64,000 nucleotides of DNA from Siderastrea radians (taxonomy: Eukaryota; Cnidaria; Anthozoa; Scleractinia; Rhizangiidae): the NCBI GenBank assembly GCA_964017195.1, contig OZ024895.1:8366001-8430000 (forward strand). Reading direction: 5' to 3'. Below, in pieces: positions 47,701-55,036 of this stretch. How positions within the stretch are numbered: position 1 is the stretch's first letter; each line of letters starts with the position of its first letter. Below the pieces are notes generated by a model. It ran no database searches. It had not been told where the DNA came from and saw nothing but the letters and a program-made list of their open reading frames with translations. Both the position numbers and the translations under genes were made by a program.

Positions 47701-47775
47701 TGATGATTGCAACAAGTATACCAACGATAGAAATCAATATGGTGCAGTTGCAGGAACATCCAGTGCAAATCTCAA
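32648..47775 (-). CDS. RTK copy B: receptor tyrosine kinase, transmembrane segment to stop, open reading
   Basis: Exons on the minus strand: 47662-47775 (transmembrane), 47562-47580 (19 bp), 47081-47123 (43 bp), 46321-46630, 45633-45743, 38014-38204, 37479-37601, 36608-36678, 35753-35793, 34880-34976, 34435-34534 and 32648-32713. All have GT/AG borders and every phase joins. Visible motifs are [15 protein letters not shown], the alpha-C glutamate, [34 protein letters not shown]-x6-RP and a conserved tail ([10 protein letters not shown]) ending in TAG. The kinase is therefore complete and plausibly active. No signal peptide, Ig or SEA exon was found between 47.8 kb and the virus-like cassette. 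The ectodomain is either far upstream beyond the cassette or lost. A Gypsy element lies antisense in the intron between 38204 and 45633, and a MITE and foldback elements lie in others. FGFR-like is the best description; RET or Cad96Ca-like names are also used for this family. Confidence 0.8.
33409..33615. mobile_element. MITE with perfect 15-bp TIRs
   Basis: GTTAACGCAAGTAAC at 33409-33423 is exactly inverted at 33601-33615. The interior carries GACGTTTCGACCGTTCAACG and has no coding content. It lies in the last intron of RTK copy B. Confidence 0.7.
33971..34335. mobile_element. Near-perfect 365-bp foldback element
   Basis: Arms of about 150 bp (33971-34124 and 34184-34335) are almost exact inverted copies around a 60-bp centre. 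They include the phrase GATCAGTGAAACTGATCGAAACGTCG. The high arm identity implies recent origin or gene conversion. Located in the last intron of RTK copy B, where pre-mRNA would form a long double-stranded hairpin. Confidence 0.85.
34435..34534 (-). CDS. RTK copy B: C-lobe exon with CW-x6-RP motif
   Basis: 100 bp reading [20 protein letters not shown], then a [13 protein letters not shown] helix. The RP arginine is the conserved subdomain XI residue. Phase 2 to 0. Confidence 0.8.
34880..34976 (-). CDS. RTK copy B: kinase C-lobe exon
   Basis: 97 bp reading [20 protein letters not shown], then [13 protein letters not shown]. Acceptor CTATTTCAG lies right at the edge of a foldback element (34982-35400). 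Donor GAACT|GTAAAT. Confidence 0.75.
34982..35400. mobile_element. Foldback element, arms about 165 bp, in RTK copy B intron
   Basis: From GATTTTGAAATCTTAG rightwards the sequence reappears inverted between 35212 and 35400. The shared text includes AATAAAGAATGTAAAC and TTATATTTGTTG. The left arm begins at the acceptor of exon 34880-34976. Frames inside are not conserved. Confidence 0.75.
35753..35793 (-). CDS. RTK copy B: alpha-F exon (41 bp)
   Basis: After TTTGCACAG it reads [13 protein letters not shown] and ends in phase 1 at donor ATAG|GTAAGC. This is the conserved DVWSYGV region; the first base completes the valine codon split from the previous exon. Confidence 0.75.
36608..36678 (-). 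CDS. RTK copy B: activation-loop/P+1 exon
   Basis: 71 bp, phase 0 to 2, acceptor TTGCTAG and donor GACGT|GTAAGT. It reads [20 protein letters not shown], then KSDV. PVKW and the AYEAL variant of APE mark the P+1 loop of tyrosine kinases. Confidence 0.8.
36759..37346. mobile_element. MITE with 18-bp perfect TIRs
   Basis: AACCCTCGGGCGTCCAAG at 36759-36776 is perfectly inverted at 37329-37346. The interior contains CAAGATGGCG and ATGACGTCAC segments but no gene. Inserted in the intron between kinase exons 36608 and 37479 of copy B; copy A lacks it at the equivalent place. Confidence 0.8.
37479..37601 (-). CDS. RTK copy B: catalytic loop and DFG exon
   Basis: 123 bp, phase 0 to 0: [25 protein letters not shown] and SIYERKTK. 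It differs from copy A by only a few bases. Confidence 0.85.
38014..38204 (-). CDS. RTK copy B: hinge and kinase-insert exon
   Basis: 191 bp, phase 1 to 0. It reads [15 protein letters not shown], then [19 protein letters not shown] (short kinase insert) and [11 protein letters not shown]. It has the two bases missing in copy A and stays open. Confidence 0.85.
38377..38537 (+). repeat. 5' LTR
   Basis: 161 bp, TG...CA ends, preceded by AAGG (38373-38376). Differs from the 3' LTR at about six positions. Confidence 0.95.
38542..38559 (+). promoter_or_regulatory. Primer binding site
   Basis: Four bases after the 5' LTR, TGGTGTTTCCGGCCAGG begins with TGG, complementary to the CCA end of a tRNA. 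I cannot name the tRNA. Confidence 0.55.
38641..39979 (+). pseudogene. gag: Gypsy gag with CCHC zinc knuckle, two frameshifts
   Basis: ATG 38641 starts an alpha-helical matrix/capsid-like protein. The frame changes near 38850-38865 and again near 39290-39335, so three frames together cover gag. Near the end is an arginine/glycine-rich stretch ([12 protein letters not shown]). Then a knuckle [14 protein letters not shown] (C-x2-C-x4-H-x4-C) follows an extra cysteine cluster (CRTC, then WCNHC). Gag packages element RNA in cytoplasmic particles. Stop TAG at 39977-39979; pol begins in a different frame about 78 bp later. Confidence 0.85.
40057..44656 (+). pseudogene. pol: Gypsy pol: MYND finger-protease-RT-RNase H-integrase, several nonsense codons
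   Basis: The first open segment (40057-41424) begins with a MYND-type finger (residues about 5-44, [24 protein letters not shown]) and retropepsin motif LWDTGAQ at about residue 96-102. RT follows ([18 protein letters not shown] near 41779), then RNase H ([16 protein letters not shown]). The integrase has H-x4-H near 43080, catalytic aspartates at 43279 and 43457 and the glutamate at 43565, giving D-x35-E. Premature stops are TGA 41422-41424, TAG 42013-42015, TGA 42469-42471 and TAA 42610-42612, all in one frame. One frameshift lies near 43390-43413. The C-terminal 200 residues are acidic and low-complexity. It would copy and integrate the element if intact; this copy cannot. Confidence 0.9.
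45052..45065 (+). promoter_or_regulatory. Polypurine tract
   Basis: AGGGGGGAGAG directly precedes the 3' LTR, the usual plus-strand priming site. Confidence 0.7.
45066..45226 (+). repeat. 3' LTR
   Basis: 161 bp, followed by AAGG (45227-45230). Immediately preceded by the polypurine tract. Confidence 0.95.
45633..45743 (-). CDS. RTK copy B: alpha-C helix exon
   Basis: 111 bp between ATACAG and GTAAGG, phase 1 to 1, encoding the [12 protein letters not shown] helix with the salt-bridge glutamate and the strand before the hinge. Confidence 0.8.
45880..46170. repeat. GGATCCT-rich dispersed repeat
   Basis: Forms of AGGATCCT or AGGATTCT recur at short intervals, in both orientations. Non-coding, in an intron of copy B. 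Confidence 0.4.
46321..46630 (-). CDS. RTK copy B: glycine-loop and catalytic-lysine exon
   Basis: 310 bp, phase 0 to 1: juxtamembrane segment, [23 protein letters not shown] and VAVKMLK. The splice donor is AAAG|GTGCCA. Confidence 0.85.
47081..47123 (-). CDS. RTK copy B: 43-bp juxtamembrane exon
   Basis: Acceptor TTGTTTAAG and donor AAC|GTAAGT. It reads [14 protein letters not shown], three residues longer than the copy A counterpart, with the same phases. Confidence 0.6.
47562..47580 (-). CDS. RTK copy B: 19-bp micro-exon
   Basis: Acceptor TCTTACAG and donor AAAG|GTAAGC enclose 19 bp coding for G-A-G-R-G-E plus a split codon. Length and phases match the copy A micro-exon, although the sequence differs. 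Confidence 0.6.
47662..47775 (-). CDS. RTK copy B: transmembrane exon
   Basis: 114 bp, phase 1 to 1, acceptor AAATTGCAG and donor AAG|GTAAGC. It reads [20 protein letters not shown], then [12 protein letters not shown]: a single-pass helix with a positive stop-transfer. Same length as copy A 7264-7377. Confidence 0.75.
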
Positions 47776-47779
47776 CTGC

Positions 47780-48570
47780 AATTTGATACGAAAGGATACC
47801 ATGCTAGTTAACTTCAGATTAACAAATCATGACTTGTATATTCATTTTCTTTTAACAAAACAATTTGTACTAGTCGTTTATTGCTCTCAAAGTAAACCGT
47901 TCATACTCTTCTTCCCACAGGGCGCCCAGGCTCACGAGCAGATCACTCGGTGGCAAGATAAAAGTAATGGTATAGACCTTGATGGCTGAATTAGTCAGGA
48001 GACGAAAAATGACAATAAATAGCCAATAACGTTTAATATACACCAGATCAAATATTGTGCATGTGTTGTTTCCTGATTGTCTCAAAGCCTTTAAATCAAA
48101 TCCTCTGAGACGGTCAAGAACCAAAGTAATACTTTGAGCTTAATTGAAACTCTGCTAATTGACACGGACTTAAACAAAATGCTGCAAAATATAGTGTCAT
48201 ACTATACTCGTACTTTTCAGGCCTTAGAATTGCATCGAAGCACTTTTTAGACTTAAAACCCTCTACGGAACCTGGAAACACGTTTTAAACCTTACAGAAG
48301 AGAATTGACCATGTGTAATGTCCTTAGCTATTAAAGACACTATACTGCAAGGGTATCAGGTGTATAAATCTCAAGCATGTCCAATACTCACCACTTGTTC
48401 AAGTCGTGGTGATTCAACTCGTACCAGTCGTACGAGTCGTAAAACAATGGTTACTAGTGGTTCGATTTATTCAAGTCGTGATATGGTATTTTTCAGTGAA
48501 ATAAAATGACGTGTTACTTGCATCTCATTAAGCATCTTATTAAGGCAGGGACCCATTCAACTCGCTGTAC
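47780..48570. other. Stretch upstream of RTK copy B transmembrane exon
   Basis: Expected to hold a SEA exon by comparison with copy A, but no such reading was found on the minus strand. CAAGTCGTG-type short repeats occur at 48390-48480. Confidence 0.4.
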
Positions 48571-50280
48571 CACAGGGTACAAAGGAGCGAAGTTCGAGCA
48601 GAACGTTTGGTTTTCCTTGCGAAAGACAACCGACATAACTTGGTGCGAACTTGCGTTACTCGCATTAAATTACTGTGGGCTCTTAGGATCACTGAGATCG
48701 ACTTACACTACGCGGTCGCCTAACACGTTGCCCTTCGGGTAACGGCTTTTCTTCGCAAAGCGAAGCTTTGCGAACGAGGCACGAAGTGCCAAGTAAAATA
48801 AGGACAAGGGAGGAAACCTATACCACGTGATCTCGATCGATGTGCACTGCAGCACATGGTGACGGAAGTTATCGTTACTGGAAACGGAAGAGCAGTGGAC
48901 CATTGCTAATTCAAAGTTCAAAACATCACCTGTGGAGGGAGTTTTAAAAACAGCGAGTTCGCCCTTGAAGAGGCCAGTCCCGTTACAAGAAAACCAGTCT
49001 GAGCGGAAGAAATCGAAACTATCGAACAGGGAAAGACATGTTTTCGTATCTAAATGGTAAGTGTTTCGACAATTTGCTTTTTAAACGCGGACATAAGAAT
49101 ACCATATTTCCGCGATCAAACGGCCCCTGAGACCAATTTTAAAATTGCGAAAAGTATTGCAGGCTATCGCTGAATTACCAGATAGACCACCACAATAACA
49201 CAACACTGAGTGGAATTCTTGAAGATTATAATTTGAGCGGCTGTGGAAAGGAAAAAAGATTTCGTTTTTATTGCCAAAGAAATGGGCATGATTTTGAGCG
49301 ATGTCTTTCCGGAGGCGACTCGAGTGCAGCGGAGAGAAAACGGCAACCGATCGTGGAAGTAAAATCGATCAAATCACCATATTTACGTCATTTCCGTCAC
49401 CGAGTGTTGCGGTGCACATATTACGAAAGCGAAGCGTGGAAGCCGTAAATTCCGCTCGGCGAAAACGTATGTTTTTGGTCGTTTTTAAACAACTGTTTTC
49501 CATATTTGTTGAGAATAGGCAAATTCTAGACCAGATTCTTAAAATAAGGCATTGTGGGGAATTTTCTTACGAGATAGAGGGATTCAAAAATCAGCCCAAA
49601 TCTGTTTCTTCCCTTGTCGTATTATTTAGTGTAAGGGGCCGATTGCATGAGCCGAGCTGGCTCGGTAGAAGGGCTGGCTCTGTCTGCCGAGATGACTCCT
49701 CAGCCTGGTATTACAAGAGGCGGGCCAGCCCGTCTGCGGCTAAATTTAGAAGCTGTCTTGTGAAAAGATGGCTACATCGAAGAGCATGAATCACGTGTTT
49801 TTATTTTCGCTAATCCATTATTTTGGCATATCATTTTCAGCTTTACGTAGCTTTATTGTCTGATAAACCTTTATGTGTTATGTAGAAAGAGAAATATCGA
49901 TCTTCTGGTGAGCCATTTTGCTCTGAAGCGAAATTTAGCGACGAGAAAGTGTTGGCCCGGCAATCGCGATTACATGGTAAATATTCATCACGGCTAGCCG
50001 GGATCCCAGCTAGCCGGGCTGAAATTTTTCCATGTAGTCGCGAAGTTGATTTTTAGTGCGTTTCCCAGACGTGACTTAGCCAGCCCGGCCAAGCGGGCCA
50101 GCCTGCCTCAAGTAATCGGCCCCTAAGTCGATCTCAGTGATAGTAACAGCCCACAGTAATTTGACCTGCGGTAAAATATAGGTAACGTGAGTAACGCAAG
50201 TTCGCAGCAAATTATGTCGGTTGTCTTTCGCAAGGAAAACTTAACGTTCTGCTCGAACTTCACTCCTCTGTACCCTGTGG
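48571..50280. mobile_element. Non-autonomous TIR element, arms about 135-155 bp, with nested MITE
   Basis: The left arm 48571-48708 (CACAGGGTAC to GATCGACTTA) reappears inverted at about 50126-50280, with shared text such as AACTTGCGTTACTC and GAGATCGACTTA. Frames in the interior (49233-49789) do not resemble proteins. A second element is inserted near its right arm. Confidence 0.7.
49632..50126. mobile_element. Nested MITE with about 20-bp TIRs
   Basis: TAAGGGGCCGATTGCATGAG at 49632 and the near-inverse CTCAAGTAATCGGCCCCTAA at 50107-50126. The interior has paired GGCTGGCTC and GGCCAGCC stretches. TA-flanked, as in Tc1/mariner-type MITEs. Confidence 0.65.
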
Positions 50281-51260
50281 TTGAACGACTCGTTCAAGTG
50301 GTGAAACTGCATGTCATTAAGAAAGGCAGGGGCCCCGTCAACTCGTTCAAGTGGTGAAATTGCATCTCATTAAGAAAGGCAGGGGACCCGGTCAACTAGA
50401 ACGAGTCGCGACTATGCCTCGTTCTTTAAGTGTATGACCCTAAAACATTCGTTGCATGAAACAAACCAAACACCGAGCTCATGTGCATACGCGGGTACAC
50501 GAGGTAGCAGACGGAAACACGTCTATTACTCGTTCTATAAGCGTTGCGCAAACTGATAATAGATTTCTAAAGGCAAACACGAAATAGAAGACGAAAACAT
50601 GTCTGTTACTCGTTCTATAAGCGTTGTGCAAACTGATTACAGAGTTCTAAAAGCGAACTGTTATGTGGATTACTCCTTCTATTGAAGCTTTGTGAAACTG
50701 TCCAAAAGAAGACAACTATAATTTTGCCTCGTTATTTAAGCTACGTACGAAGCGAGCGACATACACGAAAGACATACGTTCGAAGCGAGCGAGGTACGCG
50801 AAATAGAAGACGATAATATGTCTATAAATACTCGTTCTATAAGCGTCGCGCAAACTGATAATAGAGTTGTAAAAGCGAACTGTTATGTCGATTACTGCTT
50901 CTATTGAAGCCTTGTGAAACTGGGGCCTCGTTATTTAAGCGTACGTACGAAGCGAGCGAGATACACGAAAGACATACGTTCGAAGCGAGATAGAAGGCGG
51001 GGGTTTACCTCGGTGTAAGAACCTGACAAGATTTTCTTTGTTTGTTAACTTTTGTTTTGCTGTACGGTATTGTTTAAAATGTTTTTGTTTCCTTTGTTTT
51101 ACGTCATCCGTGAGTTTCACAGGCTCTTACACCGAGGTAAAGCCGAAGGCGGTAATATGTCTATTACTCGTTCTATAACCGTCGCACAAATTGATAATAG
51201 GTTCGAAGCGAGATAAAAGGCGGTAATACGTCTATTACTCGTTCTATAAGCGTCGCGCAA
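50280..51260. repeat. Degenerate tandem repeat region
   Basis: TACTCGTTCTATAAGCGT(C/T)G and AGCGAACTGTTATGT phrases recur about seven times between 50410 and 51260 at irregular spacing. Direct duplications CATTAAGAAAGGCAGGGG are at 50318 and 50370. Not coding. Confidence 0.65.
51004..51141. mobile_element. Short MITE with perfect 17-bp TIRs
   Basis: TTTACCTCGGTGTAAGA at 51004-51020 is exactly inverted at 51125-51141 around a 104-bp centre. It lies inside the tandem-repeat region. Confidence 0.6.
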
Positions 51261-51270
51261 ATTGATAATC

Positions 51271-51345
51271 AGTAGTTATAGAGTTGGCGGTTCTAGACCA
51301 CTTTCTTTGAAAGTGTTCTAAAACCAAGCCAACTCTATAACTACT
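51271..51345. repeat. 75-bp hairpin with 18-bp perfect outer arms
   Basis: AGTAGTTATAGAGTTGGC (51271-51288) is exactly inverted at 51328-51345, and pairing continues inwards with two or three mismatches to a tiny loop. Possible pre-miRNA-like hairpin, palindromic element end or MITE. Confidence 0.7.
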
Positions 51346-51510
51346 ACTCCATTAGATGGAAATAATTTTTTTGGTAAACTATATGCTGGTTCCATTTTAT
51401 GGGGAACTATATGTATTTTATTACATGGGCTGAATTGATTGGATTTGGATACTATATGTTGTATCTCATGATGCATCCAACGCATTATTCAATCACGTGA
51501 CTTCATACAA

Positions 51511-51720
51511 CAGGGACTTTCCCGAGGAAATGAGTCATTAAGTCTTTCAATTGTTTTTCTAACGCGTTAGACAGTTCTTTTTGTCTTGAAAACCACAGGG
51601 ACTTTCCCGAGGAAATGAGTCATTAAGTTTTTCAATTGTTTTTCTAACGCGTTAGACAGTTTTTTTTGTCTTGAAAACCACAGGGACTTCCCCGATGAGT
51701 CATCAGATTGTCATGTAATA
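51511..51720. repeat. 85-bp tandem repeat, about 2.4 copies
   Basis: CAGGGACTTTCCCGAGGAAA starts at 51511 and 51596, with a shorter version at 51682. The first two units are nearly identical. Confidence 0.85.
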
Positions 51721-51740
51721 TCAGATGAACTTGTATTTGA

Positions 51741-51843
51741 AGTAAAGTTTGTCAGTAAAGTTTGTCAGTAAAGTTTGTCAGTAAAGTTTGTCAGTAAAGT
51801 TTGTCAGTAAAGTTTGTCAGTAAAGTTTGTCAGTAAAGTTTGT
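51741..51843 (+). repeat. 13-bp minisatellite, about 8 perfect copies
   Basis: AGTAAAGTTTGTC is repeated seven times exactly plus 12 bases of an eighth copy. It ends 74 bp before the ATG of the VLTF3-like gene, so it may be a promoter element or simply an expanded repeat. Confidence 0.95.
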
Positions 51844-51917
51844 AGTGAACAGAAAAGCAGACTGTGTTTGCGGAACTTGTATTTACATAAAAATAATATC
51901 TTATATAATAGTATAGA

Positions 51918-52475
51918 ATGAATTGTAATAAAGATATACACGATGAACTGAAAGAATCAGAAGTTGTTTGTCCTTTTTGTGACCAGCAAATAGATTTTGT
52001 CAGAAAACCAAAAGATGATAAATGCTGTGATAATCAGTATATTATTAACGACGATGGGATGTTAGCATGTCTAAGTTGTGGTGTAGTACAAGGATATAAT
52101 TATGTGAAAGAATATGTTAATTTTTATGAAAATATACATAGATTTATAAGAAAATCTGTTTACCATCGAGAGTACCACATTAACAACATATTACTCGATA
52201 TTGAAGAAAATATAACATCAAAATATCAAACTGTCAGAAACAAAAAATTGATGCTATATATGTCGAGATAGGTAAGGTTCTTAATGAAGTTAATGGAACT
52301 CGGAAAAGGATGATTAGCGTTAATTTTATTATGAGAAAGATATTCAAGATGATGGGAATACCTTACAAAAATATCCCAATTAGTAAATCGAAAAAAAACT
52401 TTAGCTTTCTGCGATAAATATTGGAAGCACATCATGTTGTTGATAGGGGATGAAATAAAATCTATTATTGGATGA
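51918..52475 (+). pseudogene. VLTF3-like (poxvirus A2L family) late transcription factor, two homopolymer frameshifts
   Basis: The first open frame (117 codons) carries a zinc-ribbon: CPFC at residues 18-21 and CLSC at 51-54. The segment SVYHREYHINNIL follows at about 80-92, matching the Y-x-R-x2-H signature of viral late transcription factor 3 proteins of large DNA viruses and some Polinton-like elements. The coding continues in two further frames up to TGA at 52473-52475. The changes lie at an A6 run (52242-52247) and an A8 run (52391-52398). Such factors direct late viral promoters. Length is short compared with nucleocytoplasmic-virus homologues. The 3' end overlaps the convergent gene by 11 bp. 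Either decay or homopolymer sequencing errors could explain the breaks. Confidence 0.65.
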
Positions 52476-52953
52476 ATACCTTATTATATTTCTTTTCAAA
52501 TTTGTCAGTGATAGGACACATATCAATGATTATATCATCGAGAATTTTGATGAAATCAAGAAATTCTTTGTCATTATACTCCAGTCCTCTCATAAAGCAC
52601 CGTAAATGAGTTAAAACCTTTTCATACGTAGTGTACGCGAATTTAGACATTTCTATCTTCTTTTTGAAATTTTTAGTCTCTGAATATGTTTTAAGTAAGA
52701 GCCCAGTACCGGATATCACTCCAAGAGGAATAGGGTTTAGTGTTACACCACCAACTATTGTTCCTGTAGCTACCAATAAAGCGGATCCAATATTACATGC
52801 AAGTTCTGTTTTTTTGAAATATTTGTAATTCATTTTAGCAAGCCAGTATTTCTTATGATAGAATTTGTATAATGCTTTCAACTCAGATATTTGATTTTCC
52901 GTTAATTTTTCTGAAACATGGTTCCAATTGAATATGCTTTCACGGCTATCCAT
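52465..52953 (-). CDS. Virus-like cassette protein with paired hydrophobic segments (162 aa)
   Basis: Unknown family. A basic/aromatic helical N-terminus (1-50) leads to a hydrophobic, glycine-rich stretch at residues 51-88 (GSALLVATGTIVGGV, then proline hinge, then GVISGTGLLL) that could form a membrane hairpin. A charged helical C-terminus follows. By position, as last gene of the minus-strand set with fibre and ATPase, it may be a virion membrane or membrane-active protein. That is inference. Start ATG 52953 has an A/T-rich context. Confidence 0.7.
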   Translation of the reverse strand: MDSRESIFNWNHVSEKLTENQISELKALYKFYHKKYWLAKMNYKYFKKTELACNIGSALLVATGTIVGGVTLNPIPLGVISGTGLLLKTYSETKNFKKKIEMSKFAYTTYEKVLTHLRCFMRGLEYNDKEFLDFIKILDDIIIDMCPITDKFEKKYNKVFIQ

Positions 52954-52966
52954 ATATATTATATGG

Positions 52967-53080
52967 TTACATTTTTTCTTTTTTGAACGATTTCTTAATA
53001 CTGATGTATAATTTTCTAATGTTTCGAACTATTTTTTCTATATTCTCAATAATTTCGTTGATTAAAGTTGCTGTTTTCAT
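52967..53080 (-). CDS. Small basic amphipathic peptide (37 aa) in virus-like cassette
   Basis: ATG 53080 to TAA 52967. It reads MKTATLINEIIENIEKIVRN, then IRKLYISIKKSFKKEKM: a continuous predicted helix with a strongly basic C-terminal half, 13 bp upstream of the 162-aa gene. Small basic or amphipathic virion peptides are known in adenovirus- and adintovirus-type genomes, but no sequence match is claimed. It could be spurious given its length. A still shorter frame (24 codons) lies between it and the fibre gene. Confidence 0.4.
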   Translation of the reverse strand: MKTATLINEIIENIEKIVRNIRKLYISIKKSFKKEKM

Positions 53081-53237
53081 ATATATTATTATGTTGGATT
53101 ATTTATTATGTTTTTCATCGGAAACCTCAACGCTTATTTCTTTTGGGATAATATATTCTAAAAAGCATTCCATGCTCCAATCAGATGGATATCCTGAATT
53201 GTGCTATATTATAAATGAAAATTTTTGTGGAAAGTTA

Positions 53238-55025
53238 TCACGGACTTGTTTGATACTCGATACGAAGTATAATTGCGTTGTAACTTTTCCAAATATCATC
53301 ATTCATATTTAGTTCAAAAGCCAAAATCCCAGACGAAGGCATTTGGAAAGAATTTAGGTTTATTGTCTGATACCACCCACTTTTTTTTGAGGTAAAATTT
53401 CTTGAAGAGCTTAGAGTTCCAGTAAAAAAATTCCGTAAAGATGTTTTGAGTTTCAAAGATATTTTTTTGTGTCTATGTACAGTGACATGAGAATCCGAAG
53501 AAGTGATTGGACGCGTACAATATATATCAATATTTTTCAAAATCGCTTCACCTGGCAATGACATTATTTCAGCGCCATTTAAAACAAAATTTTTGTTCCC
53601 TTTTGTCGAATTTAAAAAACCGTTTATGTGGTGAATGGAAGAGCGTAGTTGGTGCCCGTTTAAAGACAAATCTGTTTGCATTACCATTTTACCATTTTCT
53701 ACAACGTACGCCGTATCATACACATCCGAGTCTACATTACTCTGTGATCCTTTGACTCCATATACAATCAAATAACCAACTCCTTGAGTGGAGCTACTTG
53801 CAGTGCCCTGACAATGCATGTCAATGTAAATGTATTCGGGAGGAGTTATGCTCCACTTATGTAAGTGAACAATCGATCTGCTGTAATTAACAAACAGCTT
53901 AGTTGATTGTTGACCAATATTTAGTGAAGTGGAAACGACACTCACTGACAAATTTGTTGTGCTTGGAGTGAAAAATTCAATAGCTAAAGTGTACTCGCCT
54001 TCTGGAAGTTTGAACATGTTAAAGCCAATGCGAGAAGAATACTCATTTTGAGCGTCTTTCCCCATTTTAAATTTATAAGCTTTTTTGTTGACGTTGTGGG
54101 GGGAACCAGAAAAGTCAACAATGCCATCAACTATTATGTTGTTTTCACTTGAAGATTCATCGGCATTTTCCATGAGATACCTGAAAACGTCTTTCTTGTT
54201 GGTTGAGCTGGTGATGTGAGACTCCTTGATTTTTGTGTCAAAGTAAGTTTTCAGCCCTACAGTCACATCACCTTTGGCGGCGTGTACCTTACTGCTGACA
54301 TAGCCGACATTAGCTGCTGATTTTATGTCTTTGTCATCGGTGTTCAAGTTGATTATTGTTTTTTCATTTAAATTCAAGTTTCCAGTCATATTGTTGGTGC
54401 CATCAACTTTGAGAAACTTTTTTTGTGTCATGTCATCAATTCTGTTGTTAACAAACTCGACACATGCGGCGTCTCTTTGGTTTGATGGAAGATCAAGATT
54501 GATAATTGAATTATTTTTCATATCAATATCAGATCCTTTATCCAGTTTTTTTTCAAGCTGATTTTCGACATACTTTTTATTAACACAATGGTCTGAATTA
54601 ACTGGATCTTTCACATTTGTGATGAAATTATTGTTCATGTCAATATGTTGCTCCATTCGACCTCCTTCCTTCTTTGACAAGAATATCTCTCTTTGCGATT
54701 CATAACTGATAACCTTGTTGAGATTACCATGAACTGGATAATTGTCTTTTGGGACAACGAGTGACCCTGTCATCGTATCACCAGATATTGCAACAAATTT
54801 AGATGTATCCACACTTGGAATCTTAGCTATTTCAGAATCAATATATTGTTTAGTAACCACATCATCATTATTAGTTCCTTGTTTTACATTCACTAATTTT
54901 TTATTCTGCATATCATAATCATTATTAGCATCTAATTTAAATCCAATACCAGGTAAACCTCTTAAACTTATCTGACCTTGTCCTTGAGAATCATCATGAT
55001 TAAGGATACCGTTAGTATAACTCAT
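53238..55025 (-). CDS. Phage-tail-fibre-like protein (595 aa) of virus-like cassette
   Basis: The N-terminal 30 residues are glycine/glutamine-rich. Four repeats follow at about 39-62, 129-153, 168-192 and 216-243 with the pattern M-x-N-N-x-I-x-N, then acidic residue, then K-x-Y-V. This is the repeat of trimeric tail-fibre shafts, together with the GDTMTGSL and NNMTGNLNL phrases. The C-terminal 300 residues are beta-rich, with conserved-looking ITPPEYIYIDMHCQG and YLIVYGVKG, likely a receptor-binding or knob-like domain. The start is 11 bp after the ATPase stop, so the two are probably co-transcribed. Related proteins are common as unannotated genes in cnidarian assemblies. Fully open. Confidence 0.75.
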   Translation of the reverse strand: MSYTNGILNHDDSQGQGQISLRGLPGIGFKLDANNDYDMQNKKLVNVKQGTNNDDVVTKQYIDSEIAKIPSVDTSKFVAISGDTMTGSLVVPKDNYPVHGNLNKVISYESQREIFLSKKEGGRMEQHIDMNNNFITNVKDPVNSDHCVNKKYVENQLEKKLDKGSDIDMKNNSIINLDLPSNQRDAACVEFVNNRIDDMTQKKFLKVDGTNNMTGNLNLNEKTIINLNTDDKDIKSAANVGYVSSKVHAAKGDVTVGLKTYFDTKIKESHITSSTNKKDVFRYLMENADESSSENNIIVDGIVDFSGSPHNVNKKAYKFKMGKDAQNEYSSRIGFNMFKLPEGEYTLAIEFFTPSTTNLSVSVVSTSLNIGQQSTKLFVNYSRSIVHLHKWSITPPEYIYIDMHCQGTASSSTQGVGYLIVYGVKGSQSNVDSDVYDTAYVVENGKMVMQTDLSLNGHQLRSSIHHINGFLNSTKGNKNFVLNGAEIMSLPGEAILKNIDIYCTRPITSSDSHVTVHRHKKISLKLKTSLRNFFTGTLSSSRNFTSKKSGWYQTINLNSFQMPSSGILAFELNMNDDIWKSYNAIILRIEYQTSP

Positions 55026-55036
55026 ATATTAATGGT

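Noticed and set aside
49233..49789. Two plus-strand frames within the nested TIR element
   Set aside because: They run across element boundaries and lack any protein-like pattern.
50935..51120. 61-codon basic minus frame (MKLTDDVKQRKQKHF)
   Set aside because: Lies across a 17-bp-TIR MITE and tandem repeats; most likely not coding.
52983..53312. 109-codon plus-strand frame overlapping the fibre gene end
   Set aside because: Hydrophobic composition comes from AT-rich antisense sequence; it overlaps two minus-strand genes.
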